A DNA stretch of 64,000 nucleotides, taken from Trichosphaerium sp. ATCC 40318. Taxonomy: Eukaryota; Discosea; Flabellinia; Trichosidae. Every line of letters begins with the position of its first letter. The first letter of the stretch is position 1. Under the pieces are notes generated by a model. The model was given only the letters and a program-made list of their open reading frames with translations, did no database searches and was not told the origin of the DNA. This document shows positions 35,201 to 47,100 of this stretch, in pieces. The stretch lies in the NCBI GenBank assembly GCA_038496445.1, contig JALMLS010000074.1:1-64000 (forward strand). The letters are read 5' to 3'. Both the position numbers and the translations under genes were made by a program.

Positions 35201-38200
35201 AGCATCTAACTAGTATTAGGAAGCTCACAAAAGACGGTTTCAGCGTACTCTTGTGTCAGCAGTTTGTGCAGATTGTGTTGTTTCCTTTCTTTTCTGTACT
35301 TTTAGATGACCTCCTTTATTTTTCTTTGATCCCTTACTACTCTTTGATGATGAAGAGGAAGAAGAAGATGAAGAAGAATCAGAGTCAGAGTGCGAATGAA
35401 ACTTAAATCTATCACTTGTACCAATACTAAAAAAATTATTAAGTTTAGGTAAAATTTAAACAAAAAGTCATCGAATGTCACTCCTAAGGAATTCCAAAAG
35501 GAAGGAATAAAAATAGCCTTAGAACACAACATAATAATATGGTGTCAGTGTACTAGAGAAATCGTTTAAAATACTAGCAACCACAAGAGGTTTCAAAGTT
35601 TTCAAAAAAAGAAAAGAAAAAGAGGAGTTGTTTGTATTGTTACCTTCCAAAACCAGTTCTGCTATCTTGCTTCTGCAAAGTTCTAAATGTTTCTCCATCG
35701 TCGTCAAGGTCATTAATGGAAAATCCTGTTCCAGCTGTTCCTTGAACTTTTGGCATATCATAAGCAGGTATTTTTGGTGGTTCTATCTCCATCTCCACGC
35801 TATGTGCAAAAGAATCTAAAAAAATCTTTTAGAAGGCAAGTGGATCAGTAAAACACGTTTCAAAAACGCTTAAACAGACGCAATGTATTTCGTCATAAAC
35901 AAGGTACGCTTATGGTACAATTAAGCAGTATGATACTTGCGAAAGTAGCGAAAAAATTTATTCGTAAGAAAAAAGTCACGTGCCGTCATCAGAATCAGGT
36001 AAATCAAACTTGGTGTAAGTTAAATCACCAGAAACAAACGCTTTGCGTTGAATATTACTTGGTGGCCTCGACGATGGCTTACTAAAAGATTTATAACGTT
36101 AGCTCTTAGTCATTAACAAATAAAAAAACCTTTGCGTTAGTCGTACTTTTTTTTATGATCTACTGTTACTGAAGCGCTTGGTGACTCAAAAGCAAAAGAA
36201 CTACCGGATAATTGTTTTCCGTGACCACGTGCAGATGAACCTTTAGATTCTCTATAATCGTAATCACCACCAATAGCACCCTTAGACTTTGATGAACCGC
36301 TGAAAGAAAAATCTGCATCAGCTTCTACTAAACCTCCACCGTAGTCTTCTTTCTTGTCCTGAAAACACTAGTAAGTCAAAGTCTAGACACGTGTTTCACT
36401 TTTAGACACTTACAACTACTGATGCTTGCGCTGAGAAGGATTTTTTAGGAGCTTCGTGGTGTTGAGCTTGAGCAGCATAGTCACCTCCATATCCCAAACT
36501 AAAAGATCCTTCTAAAAATAAACGAATGAGTCCTAAAGTAACCCACTGTTATACAGTACTTTGTGGTATAATCTTTGAATGTCTTATTTTAATTCCACTT
36601 CCCTTCGATGAAGAGTTTGATGATGAAGAACCAGAGGACGAAGACGACGAAGATGAAGACGAAGAAGAGGACGATGAAGAGCTACCACTACCTTTCTTCT
36701 TTTTATGTTTTTTTCCTCCGCTGCCTCCTGAACTCTTTGATTTCATCCCTTCAGCCTCAGTGAGTTGTAAAAGATTTTCTAACTCTTCCATGCCTAGAAT
36801 TCAATAAACACGTGAACAAAAACGAAAAAAGAAATTAGACAAAATACACCCATACCCGATAACCTCTGCTCTTTCTTTCCACTGTCTTTATTATTAATAG
36901 CTTCTAGATCAGCAACCAAAGCGTCAACATCAGCTAATACTGATGCAGTATTCCCACGTTCTTAAAATATCACGTGAGCTCAAACCTAACTCTTTTGTTG
37001 TTGTATAAAGAACGCACTTCTGTTGGTCTCCAAAAACCCTGATTCTCCTTTTTCTCCAGAAGCAGAAGCATCCATATCAAGTCCGCTCATAAACTCATCC
37101 AAATCACCCATGAATTCTGAAGTATCCTGTCTCTTATGCTTACTTCTCTTTTTCCTATTGAAAAATAAGGGAAAAAAGTTTCAGCACGTGAAAGTCACGT
37201 GCTTCGACTTTTTTTGTTTTAATGTGTACTTGTGGGATTTTTCCCTCTTATGAGACTTGTCTCGTTTGTGTGACTTTTTTTTAGAAGATACGCCAAGTTT
37301 CACGTTGAATTCTCCTGAAGCGCCTGATCTTGAATCCTATCAGGAAGAAGCTATTAGATATCACGCAAAGGTAATGAAAACTAGACTTTCGAAATCTTTC
37401 GAAGCATAAAAGTTTTTTTCCTCTGCGTACAAAGTGGTATAGAAGGCTTATGTATGCGATCATATTTTGTTCATCATCTGGGGTAAATCCGTCTTTTACA
37501 ACTTCTTTAGGTGATAATATATCTAAGAAGAAAAACGTAAGCTCGGGCCGTTAAACTAAACGAAAAGCAAGCAGCAAAACAACCATTTTTTTTAGTTCGT
37601 TGCCATAAACTTTATGTTGACTGAAACGTTGTCAAGCTGTTTTCCACTTCAGAAGCAAGCTGTTTTTTTATTTTGGCACGTGTATGTGCATGGTTGGATA
37701 GCTTTTGGGGTTTTTTTGGATAAAATTCAAAAACATTACCTGGTACGCCAAATGCGCTCTTCGCTTGGTCAAGAGCTAGTCGTACATTCTCTCTTGGAGA
37801 ACCAAGGTTATTTGTATTTATGATTCCAGGGCGCATAGCGTTTACTAGATGGCATAACGCTTTACCGTCTTGCCAGCTAAAATCATGTTATTTTAAGTAT
37901 GATTAGCGTAAAAAGAAAGAGGTCCACAAAGTTCGAAAAAAGATTCTTCTGTTGTTCATACCTTGTTGTAAAATTAGTTATACGTATACCAGTGACATAT
38001 AGTTGTGCCCATTCTATAAGCTCCCGTGGATCTGAGGCAATGATCAATCAAAATATCGATAAAATGTCTAAAACAAAAAAAGAAAAAAAGACAAAAAGAT
38101 AACCACGTTTTTGTTCCTTCCCACGTGTGTATTTGTTGTAAAAATAAACCAATTTTATTGCTTACCAACATCACCCAAATCTATTGTTTCGTTATTTAGC

Positions 38201-38713
38201 TCTAGCTTTAAACCACTGAAGTTTTCTGTTCTTCTCGTCTGGAAATTAGCGCGTTGTTGAAAACCCAAATGTTGAGAAGCTCGTGCACTATCAGATAAAT
38301 CGCTTATAGACCCTGTAGTTTCGCCAGAACCTCTATGATTACCTAGAACACGACTTCTACCGCGCTCTCGTTGATTTGTTTCTACACTCCATCCTTATGT
38401 CACGTGATTAAATCCACAAACCGCTAAAACCAAAAAAAAAAAAAACAAAACAAAACGCTGAAGGTTTTTTGGTTTGGGATTGAAAAAAACCAACAGCTTC
38501 TGTGTATATCAATGCGTTACCTGCGTCTTTTGACTAAATAGATGTTAAAAAGATCTAAAAACGTATACACAGTAGTTTGGTTATCTACGTACCATCGTGA
38601 GTACGACCGAGTTCAAAAGTTGTAAAAATAACAATAGACTGACTTGGACTTTTTGGCACGTGTTTTGCCTTACTTTGCTCTTTTCTACCCTGAAATATAG
38701 TGTAGAAAACCAT
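32234..38713 (-). CDS. CH-domain / LD-motif / filamin-repeat scaffold protein
   Basis: A large gene with roughly 20 exons. From the N-terminus: a disordered segment (MVFYTIFQGRKEQSKAKHVP); one calponin-homology domain (PRELIEWAQLYVTGIRITNF, SWQDGKALCHLVNAMRPGII, SPRENVRLALDQAKSAFGVP, then DEQNMIAYISLLYHF). Next comes a long disordered region with LD-like motifs, three Lys-rich/poly-Ser modules and about 15 GSYxASF repeats. The C-terminus has three filamin-type Ig repeats (GGKYTLTFTFRKTGTYTIQL; DPEDIKVTF-like; NNGTYVLSFTVLAPGGYQFH). CH domains bind actin and filamin repeats bind partners or dimerise, so an actin-linked adhesion scaffold is likely. True filamins have two CH domains and more repeats. 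Many introns carry CACGTG. The long Asp/Glu frames on the other strand are shadows. Confidence 0.83.
33940..34960 (-). repeat. GSYxASF peptide repeats
   Basis: About 15 copies of G-S-Y-[K/T/N/M]-A-S-[F/Y], spaced 10-20 residues apart by Pro/Ser/Gln linkers (NQPSSQGSYKASF). The DNA of neighbouring copies is very similar (forward-strand motif CTTTGTAACTTCCTTG), so the array expanded by duplication and was kept in frame. Confidence 0.9.
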
Positions 38714-39266
38714 GTTATACAAATTAACTAAGGTGCGTATCATTCATGTTAGACAAAATGCCACATTTGTTTGAAAATTACCCTTGTCACCCATTTTTGT
38801 TTTTCTGGCTAAAAGTCAAAGCGACAATAAAACAGTTTCATACTTCGTGCCCTATTGTTTTTATTGGTCTTGCGTTGAGATGGGAAACAAACGGGTGTCA
38901 AGTTGTATTAATATTACAGATAAAGGCATAGAAACACTTAGAAAAGTAGGCGTAAAAGTACAGGTGTTGTGAGTGACTGTTAGTGCACAAATGACTCAAC
39001 CCAGTTTGTCTTGCCTTTTCAAAAAAATAACAGTTTAAAGTTGACATTTCGCATAAATGAGCACACTATTCAGGTGGTAGTTAATAAGGAGTGTGTATTT
39101 GGTTTGACTTCAACGTTAAACATATATTTATGATGAACAATTGTTTGTCAAATAGGTTTATAGATAATTGTTTACGACTTCAAGTTGACTAAAGTCGAGT
39201 CATATACAGCACTGCTATTGTTAGGACACTACAACATCAAAATGCAACTCTTCATTAACGTTTTAG
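38714..39266. other. Intergenic
   Basis: The stretch lies between the start of the filamin-like gene and the end of the Ras-like gene. AT-rich, with overlapping plus-strand frames at 38746-38972 that show no family signal. Confidence 0.45.
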
Positions 39267-40416
39267 TTACAGCATAGTGCATCGCTTCTTATTACTTTCC
39301 ATTACAAATGATTCTTCTGGACGACAGGAACCCCTACAGCGTTGATTTTGTATTTCTTGAAGAGCTGCAATAAAAACGCAATCAACATTTGTTTTTGCAG
39401 ATGACTCAATGAATCTGGTGCTATAATGCTCACCTAGTTTTTCTCCTTCTTGTTTACTCACTTTTCTTTGTCTGTCCAAGTCCGATTTGTTGCCTACAAG
39501 GACTGTGTATGAATAAGACTCATAATCATCTTCAACACCCTTCATTCTAAGCAATAAAATAGTTAGTCTATTTCGAATACCAAATAGTTTGCAATGATCA
39601 CCATACAGCAGAGTACCCAACTCACAACTTAACTAAAATCGCACAGCAAGTGTCACATAACGTACTATGCATATGAGGTACATCTATAAGGTTCTTGCCG
39701 ACCCCCTTTGAGTTACAGCCAGGAACCTAATTGATGTACCTCCTCAGATACTGAAGTGGACGACGATGCCAAGTTTTCACAAGTTAGGTTATGAGTCAGC
39801 ATCCTCTGCTGTATGTAGTGATTATTCTAGGTTAGTTACTTTTCATACTTGAAAACATAATCAAAGAATGATGGTATCATATCAAATGAATGTCTATCCA
39901 CAATGCTATACATTAACACAAAAACGTCATTCCGTGCAATACTCTTGGTAAAAAATTAAGTCAAATAATGGCTAACAACCACGTGCTAAACTACTTACAT
40001 CAAATCTCATAGTTGCAAATTCATCTGGTACTGCTGTATCTAAAATGTCCAACAAGTACGGCTGGCAATCTTTATCAACATATTTACTGTACCTGGTGTG
40101 CGTGTGGGTGTGAGTACAAGTTCTTGAAACAACAATTTGTTGTTTTGGTTGATCGCTGATGCAAAACGTTTTTCATGAGTTCAAGGCCTCTGATAGCGAA
40201 GTAGATGGTTTTTAAATGTAATATATGGTAGTTTGTCGAGTAAGTAAGCAATTGTAAACGATTTTGCTTCTTCTTGCGTAAAATCGTTTAGAAAACCTAC
40301 CTATCTTCAATCGTTGGGTTATAGTCTTCTACAAATACATTTATCATAAATTGAACAACAGTTGAAGATTTTCCTACTCCCTCTGCTCCTAAGATAGCTA
40401 TTTTATACTGCTTCAT
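39267..40416 (-). CDS. Atypical Ras-family protein with altered catalytic residues
   Basis: Exon 1 is 40416-40301. The protein starts MKQYKIAILGAEGVGKSSTV. The effector region is intact (VEDYNPTIEDRYSK). Switch II reads LDILDTAVPDEFATMR, then DVFVLMYSIVDRHSFDM. After a ~300-nt intron come VLVGNKSDLDRQRKVSKQEG and FIESSAKTNVDC, ending NKKRCTML, a CAAX box (final Leu favours geranylgeranylation). The P-loop Lys/Ser and the NKxD and SAK motifs are present, so nucleotide binding is expected. Relative to H-Ras, Gly12 is Glu, Gly60 is Val and Gln61 is Pro, the positions needed for intrinsic and GAP-stimulated hydrolysis. It is probably locked GTP-bound or insensitive to conformational switching. 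The long intron contains a strong hairpin. Confidence 0.9.
39675..39742. ncRNA. Candidate structured intronic RNA (hairpin)
   Basis: GAGGTACATC (39675-39684) and GATGTACCTC (39733-39742) form a perfect 10-bp outer stem. Inside, AGGTTCTTG (39689-39697) pairs with CCAGGAACCT (39719-39728) with one mismatch, leaving a ~20-nt apical loop rich in C/G. It lies in the unusually long intron of the Ras-like gene. Strand of transcription unknown. It could be a microRNA-like or other small RNA precursor, or a short inverted-repeat insertion. Confidence 0.42.
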
Positions 40417-41036
40417 GTTATATAGTACGATGGGTCTAAATGTGCTTGTAAAGAGAACTAGAAACTGAGTCAAGGAAAGCCAAACAAGTTTTGGTTAAGT
40501 GAATGATGTAATCAAGTTATTGTCTCACTGGAACGTCTCAGATGACGCTCAGTTGACAACAGACCAGTTTATTACCATATTGGTAGTAGCAATGCACTCA
40601 TGTGACAGTTGAACGTGTGAAATTGCTACATAGTGCATTATGAAATTAATCTACGTGGGCTGGATTAGTTAGTTTCTTTCTTATGTTGCCCTTTGGTCTT
40701 GGCCGTGCAAGTCTTTTTCATAGTTAGATGCTGTAATGTTCTCTGGGCGCTTGTGTACACATAGTGCTTTCCATTTCAAATATCTAGTAGCTGATAAGAA
40801 AAGATTAGAGATGTTCCAACTAGGACACATGATGTTGGCCCAGCTTTGTATTTAATTACCCATCCGCACCTTACACTTGAGATATCTAACGTTGTATTTG
40901 TTGGCGTTAACAAAAACTTGATGTTCTTTATTACACCAGGCCTGAGGTGCATTTTCTTTCTTTTTTCTGTTGTCACTTATTTAGAGCTGTTAAGTTATGG
41001 TGCGATGATGTTTCGTTGTCAATTTGTTATGGCAGT
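40417..41036. promoter_or_regulatory. Divergent promoter of the Ras-like and eIF4A-like genes
   Basis: 620 bp between two divergent start codons. No conserved coding signal; the frames at 40776-41046 on both strands look spurious. A shared bidirectional promoter is possible. Confidence 0.45.
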
Positions 41037-42767
41037 ATGGATATAAACATATCTAGCAAAAGTAAGCCCTTGTACGAATGTTTTGACGATCTCAATCTAC
41101 AAGATACAGTTATAAGGTAATAATAGTCATAAAACACATTAAACGCGTAACAAGCTACAGGGGAATATACAGCTATGGCTATGAAAAACCTACTGACATT
41201 CAACAGCAAGTAATAGTTCCCATTAGCTCTGGTACGCACAAATACCATCTACAGAGTTCTCTCACGTCCTTTATTTAATGCGCAATTCAGTTTTTCAAAA
41301 AAACATAACTGACGGTGCGAAACCACCTGTATTTGCACAAAATACACGAAAAATGGTGGATTCGCTCGCTTTTAAAACGTTTAAGCCAGTTTCAACCTTC
41401 TTTTTTCTCAACTTCCTCAAAACTCACTTCGTTTAGGCTCGGATGTCATTATAGAAAAGGAATTCTCAGGTGAATCCGTTGGTTCTTATCTAATTGGTAT
41501 TCTAAATAGTATTGATACTAAAAAAAAACACGTGCAAGCAGTCATCATATGTCCTGTTCGTGAGCATGTATACAACGTTGCTGGTTTGTTTTTGAAGTTA
41601 GCTCAGTTTACAGATGTTAAAACAGCTCGTTGTTGTGGAGGATCGTCAATACGAAAGGATTTTGAAGCACTTAAAGATACAGTCCACGTGATCTTTGGTA
41701 CACCTGGAAGGATAAACGATCTTTCGTCTAAGGTACTTTTTTTGGAAAAATGACAATTTGTTACAACTGAATGATTCTTTTAGGTATTGGACCTTTCACA
41801 GCTTAAAATATTTTGTATTGGTTCTTTGGATAGAGTATTAGATATGGGATTTGAGAGTACTGTAATAGATATTATTTCAAAGCTTCCACCTCACATACAA
41901 GTTGTCATAAGATATGATAAAATATCACTTGAAATTGAAGCTTTTTCTGAAAAGTACACACGAAATGCTGTTAAGTGTGGATCTCCACCTCATTTAGAAT
42001 TATCCCTTGAGGTACGTTTATTAGTGTTGTCATTGTTTAAACAACATTTGATGTTGCTTGTATGACTAATGTTGAGAAAGGGGATAAAGCAATTTTATGT
42101 CAAAGTTCAGAATGATAATGACAAGCTTGATATTCTGCTTGATTTATTGGAATGCTCAGTTTCTACATCGGCTCAAGTTATTATATATTTTACCTCTCAA
42201 AGGCGTCTAAACCATGTTGCTCAACAGCTTGAAAAAGAGTACCCAGTAAGTTCCTACTTTTAGCGCAAGTCTTCTTTCACATTTTTTCTAAAATTTTATA
42301 TAACAGATTTCTTGTGTTCATCACGGTATGATGGCAGACGAAAAGAAAGTGCCACTAGAGGTAAATTAAAACGCATTTTTATAAAAACCATCACTGTGCC
42401 TATTTATTGAAACAAGCTATTTTAAACTGATACGCAAAGGCTGAAAGAAAAATATCCAGAAACTTGTGCAATTTAAACTAATATTACTTTTTTACAGAAG
42501 TTCAGAAGAGGTGATACACGGTTTTTGCTTGCCACTGATTATGTATTGAGAGATGGTATGGATGTATCTATAGTATCATTGGTTATAAACTATAGTATGT
42601 CTTATGGCCTTGATACATATATAGCACGTGTTGGCAGAAGTGGTCATTATGGTAAGGTCGGTTATGTTATTAATTTTCTAGCAAGTTCCACCCTTGTTGA
42701 TGAATTAAGACAATACTATAACACTACAATAGATGAATTACCAAGCAACTTTTTTGATTTGTTGTAG
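41037..42767 (+). CDS. eIF4A-like protein lacking DEAD-box catalytic motifs
   Basis: About nine exons. The protein follows eIF4A from end to end: ECFDDLNLQDTVIRGIYSYG, the Q motif YGYEKPTDIQQQVI, Ib GTPGR, LEGIKQFYVKVQNDNDKLDI, motif IV VIIYFTSQRR, ISCVHHGMMADEKKV, FRRGDTRFLLATDYVLRDGM, RVGRSGHYGKVGYVINF, and a YYNTTIDELP tail ending at 42767. Motif I (AQSGTGKT in the family) is FSGESVGS, DEAD is GSLDR, SAT is RYDK, and the HRIGRSGR arginine finger region is ARVGRSGH. It should not hydrolyse ATP. It may compete with or scaffold eIF4A or exon-junction partners, which is inference. The gene is intact and well spliced, so it is not a pseudogene. Confidence 0.9.
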
Positions 42768-43291
42768 TAACTTATTAAAGAACTTTTTGTATTTGTTTGC
42801 CTTGATGATTGTGCTTTGTTATTGTACTAGCTTGGTGGCAGTGTAATGTTGTTGATGGACTACAAACAAAAACTGTGCTTTCAGCGCTGTTATACCCAAA
42901 GAAACTATGTAGAACAATGCATTGTGAGCCGCAGGCGTGTGCTCCAGGAGGTATTTTTGATACAATAAAAAAGCTGGCTGAAGAGAAACAGCTTTTTTTA
43001 CCTTTCGAGACAAAGATGTCAACAAGACGTTCTTTTTAAGGTTCATGCTGCCAAAGTAAAGATTCACGTGTGAAGTAAGCTTAGCAGTGCTTTTCAACCT
43101 GCCATCACCTCGGCTTCAGTCGCACACAACCTTGCCATCTGCAACATCAACGCGTTAGGGTACAACAATCATCTATACAGTAATGCAAGCTATCGGTGTT
43201 TAGCGAATTGTTCCCGAAAAGCGACTTAAACGGGTATGAATAAAACAAGAGAATTCTGCAAGACATGATTTATTGTTTAAGTGCTTGATGT
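42768..43291. other. Intergenic
   Basis: Frames on both strands (plus 42809-43039; minus 42819-43097) overlap each other and lack family signals. CACGTG at 43064. Confidence 0.45.
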
Positions 43292-43717
43292 TTAAATAAA
43301 GTCATAGTAGATATCACAATGCTTGTAGCATACTTGACCATCTTCAATTTCAATCTTAGCAACAATATAGTCAGAGGTTGCAACCTGTCCTCCTTTGTAC
43401 TGATAGATGATGTACTTCAATGTCATTGTTTCTTCACAAAAATTCATGTCTCCAAGAATGTAAACTCCTTCGACATACGTGGACTTCATCTTATCATCTA
43501 CAGTATCTACCCACTCTTTGAGGTTCTTGTACTCATGTTTCGAAGATCCGTTGATGTAAAACGTGAATGAATGCTCCTTTGTGTAGATAAAGTGAAGAGC
43601 TTCCATTAACGCTTCAAATGTCTTCGCTCGCGAAGCCTTAAGAGTATATTCTCTTGCTGTTAGTATAACGCGTTCACGCAATGTAGTAGGTATTGGTTTG
43701 AAAGATTCTGTGGACAT
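43292..43717 (-). CDS. Hypothetical 141-aa protein, single exon
   Basis: An intronless frame with a clean start (MSTESFKPIPTTLRERVILT) and a sequence of mixed α/β character (REYTLKASRAKTFEALMEAL, EGVYILGDMNFCEETMTLKY, KIEIEDGQVCYKHCDIYYDF). Length and alternating pattern resemble NTF2/SnoaL-like α+β barrels, but no diagnostic motif lets me assign it. Upstream, CACGTG occurs at 43859 and 43903 in its likely promoter. No signal peptide, so probably cytosolic. Confidence 0.72.
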   Translation of the reverse strand: MSTESFKPIPTTLRERVILTAREYTLKASRAKTFEALMEALHFIYTKEHSFTFYINGSSKHEYKNLKEWVDTVDDKMKSTYVEGVYILGDMNFCEETMTLKYIIYQYKGGQVATSDYIVAKIEIEDGQVCYKHCDIYYDFI

Positions 43718-44154
43718 GAGCTGTTGATGTGATGAACTTGAGTGGTTTTGTTGGATTGATAAGATTGTGAGAAAGAATGAATTCGTGTCAATCGGCGGGC
43801 TATTATTTTAACCGCAACTCCTTCAATTGAAGGACAAGCCCTAGGAACTATATTGGCCACGTGATTAATGATCACATTATATCGGTGTGAATGGGCGGAC
43901 AAACACGTGGAGGTTGCTTACGCAAAGGATAACAAGGCGCAATTACTTGTACAGTTTAATGAGTAATGAGAGAAAGTACCATTTACAAATCATTTTCTGA
44001 ATGTGCATTGGGCTAACTAAGATGTATACAATGCTTAGCTTCTCTTTTACAACAATTGCTTATTTTCGTACAATAATAACAGAGCAGGCGTTTGGGGGAA
44101 AGGGTTTATTCTAGAAATACAATTAAGGCCACAACAGGCAGGTACTTAAAGTTT

Positions 44155-47100
44155 TTATGATTTTGTTGTTGTCTTTTTAAGTTTTTTCTTTGGTCTTGTT
44201 TCGTTCTTTACTACAGCTGAACGCTTCTTACTATTCTTCTTAGAAGCAGAAGGCTTCTCACTAGTCTTATACTTGCTTAGCTCTTTCTTTAATTTAATAT
44301 CTTTCTTTCTATTCTTTTCACGTTCTTCCCGCTCACGTTTTTCCTTTCTCTTCTGTCTCTGTATCTTTCTAGCTTCCATTTCTGCTTCTGCATGAAGGAG
44401 TACTTCCATGTTACCTTTATCAATCACAATACCATCAAACTGAGGTGCAATATAACGACCATGTGTCCAACCAATCTGAAAAATAAAAATTAGTTTCTTT
44501 CTACCTCAAAAATCAACACAAATCTCATGCTGAATTACTTGTGTTACTTTCTACTATAGTAGATAAATATGCTTACCATGGCCATACCAAAATCTATATT
44601 ATTTTTTTCACATATTCGTTTAAGCCTCCATTGGCGACCTTACAAAAAATCAGCCAATCCAAGAAAAAACAAACAAACAAAAAGTAACGTTACCTTTGTA
44701 CTCATTCTTGACGTGTACAGCGCCAGGTGGTAAAAATTGTTGAGGTATAAACATATAAACATTACCGTGTTCGTTCTTTGGTACAATACCCTACGCTCAA
44801 AGATAAGAATCAACAGAAAAAAAAAAAAGGAAAACAAAATGGTATCTTCTTCAAAAAAAATACTCACGTCTTTAGTAGGCTTTGGCTTGAATAACTCCAT
44901 TTGCCATAAACCATAGTACTTATAATCATACTTTGCATCAGGATCAACTCCTTTCTTCTTCCTGGTCATCTTTCTCTTTATTATGTAAGCTTTCTCTCCC
45001 TTCTAAAAAGCGTACACATTAGACTTGTTTAAAGAAAAAAATGAGAAAAAAGCGAAACAAGCTAAGGACGGCCTCCAAGAATTTACCTTTGGTACACGGC
45101 CTATTTGAAGCCAGTACATCTCACTATGAAGCTTTTGCATATTTCTTCTTGGGTATATATGCCAATCCTTCTTTGTATAATCAGTAAACGTTCCAAGAGA
45201 ATCTTTTGGAAAAACATCAAAATAAGTCGAAATATGCTTCTCCAAAACAAACCTAAAGAACAACACGTTACAAACAAAATTACGTACAAATATACTAAGG
45301 ACAAAACCAATACAACAACCAAGTATCATAACAGTTTTTGTCTCAAAAAATAAAGAACAAAGACGTACTGAGGGCTTTTCTTCCAAGCTGCTTCTGTTCT
45401 TGGAAAAGGTTGTTTAATTATTTTCTGATAAATTTGCTCATCCTCTTCTTTAAGTATAGCCTAAATTTATCTTATTACTAATACGCCTCAATAAAATAAA
45501 TCTATTCTTAACGTAATAACGATCCAACATACCAAGTAGTTAAAGCATCTATCATAAGGTGTATTTATTTCTTCCAAAAACTTCTTGACAGAATCTTGAT
45601 TAATATGTCGTCTCCTGTTCACCAATGTATTAACAAAAAAGGTATAATCGATACCAAAGTACTGAATTAATCAACGTACAAACAGACTTGCTCCCAATTA
45701 TCAACATAGCGTGGTGTAATATCTTTGACTTCAAAAGGCGAAAATCCCAAAATATATCTCACAGATGTTGATGGTTGTATCATGCATATATCATCTGGGT
45801 CACCAACCTTCTTCGACCCAAAATGAACACCTAAAATAAAAAAGCCATTAATAAAGTCTAACACTCAATCAAAACTAACAATTCAAAGAAAACATGACAA
45901 GACTGACTTCAAAAGTCAAACAAAAATAAAATCACGAAAACTTGTCACGTACAATTCCATTTCCTCTGTTTTGGAATCCAAATCTCACACCAGCATTCTA
46001 ATTCTATACAATGTAAGATGAATAAAACAAAACTATTGAATAGTAAAAGAACAAAAGTAACAACAAAGCTTACCTTTAAATACAGTAGTATCAGCAACTG
46101 CCCGTTGTTGTGTTTCTAATCCAGCAGGTTCCCAAGGATCCATCACAACACAAAACCGAGTGTACAACCCTACACTACGACACAACGCAGTGAATAACTA
46201 AACACAAACATTAAAGAGAGAACATTCACTTATAATAGACACGCACAATGCAAGCAACCTTGTTTGTCACTGCGTCACATGAAATGAGATCCATAAGTTC
46301 GGAAATGTTCATTAAGGACTTATAGTCTTTAAAAGTTTCCTAATGGATAATAAATACTAACGCACGTGATTTGAAATGACAAACGTGATAATCAAATGTG
46401 TTCTTTTTATAAACACTGTGTAACGTACGGGATCATCAATGACAAGTGGTGAAAAGCCTGAGGCTTTTGCATTTGTTCTATCAATATCGTATTGTTCAAC
46501 AAACCATTTTGTAAGAGCTGTTACCTTTGCACTTATTTTAGTGTTTCTCTCGAATAACTTTGTTATTCGTTTTGGTAGTAGTGAATACATAGAACACTAT
46601 AAAAGTAGGTAAGTACACAATTAAAGCGAACAGGAACGTTCAGTGTAATTTACTGACAAAAACAGTGAACAAACGAAATTAGTTACCTGAACTAAAGAGT
46701 CATCAGCCCAACCGCTACACTTTTGACAGTATTGAATAATCATTCTCATATGAATCATATGTAAAGCACGTGAACTTTGCCAAGATACAATACGTTTTTT
46801 CCAATATTTATTGATATTTTGTCGTTTAATGTCTTTCTTTGTTTGTTGCTCACTATTATCAAAAAAAAAGTTAACATTCAAGTACTCCAAGCCAAGAACA
46901 GTGTTTAATGAAGTACTTCAAACATCAATTGAATGAAAAAAATCGCAAGCAACAAAATAAGTAAAAAAACCATAAATCACGTGACGATCACGTGTACACC
47001 GTTTGACCTTTACGTACATTTTATCGAGTGTTTTATCATCAACATCAACAGCATCTTCACCTGAGCAACGTTAGATAAAGCAGAAAAGAGACTTAACAGA

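Noticed and set aside
36526-36807. Plus-strand Asp/Glu-rich frame
   Set aside because: It is the complement of poly-Ser codons in the minus-strand CH/filamin gene, whose exons and phases are consistent.
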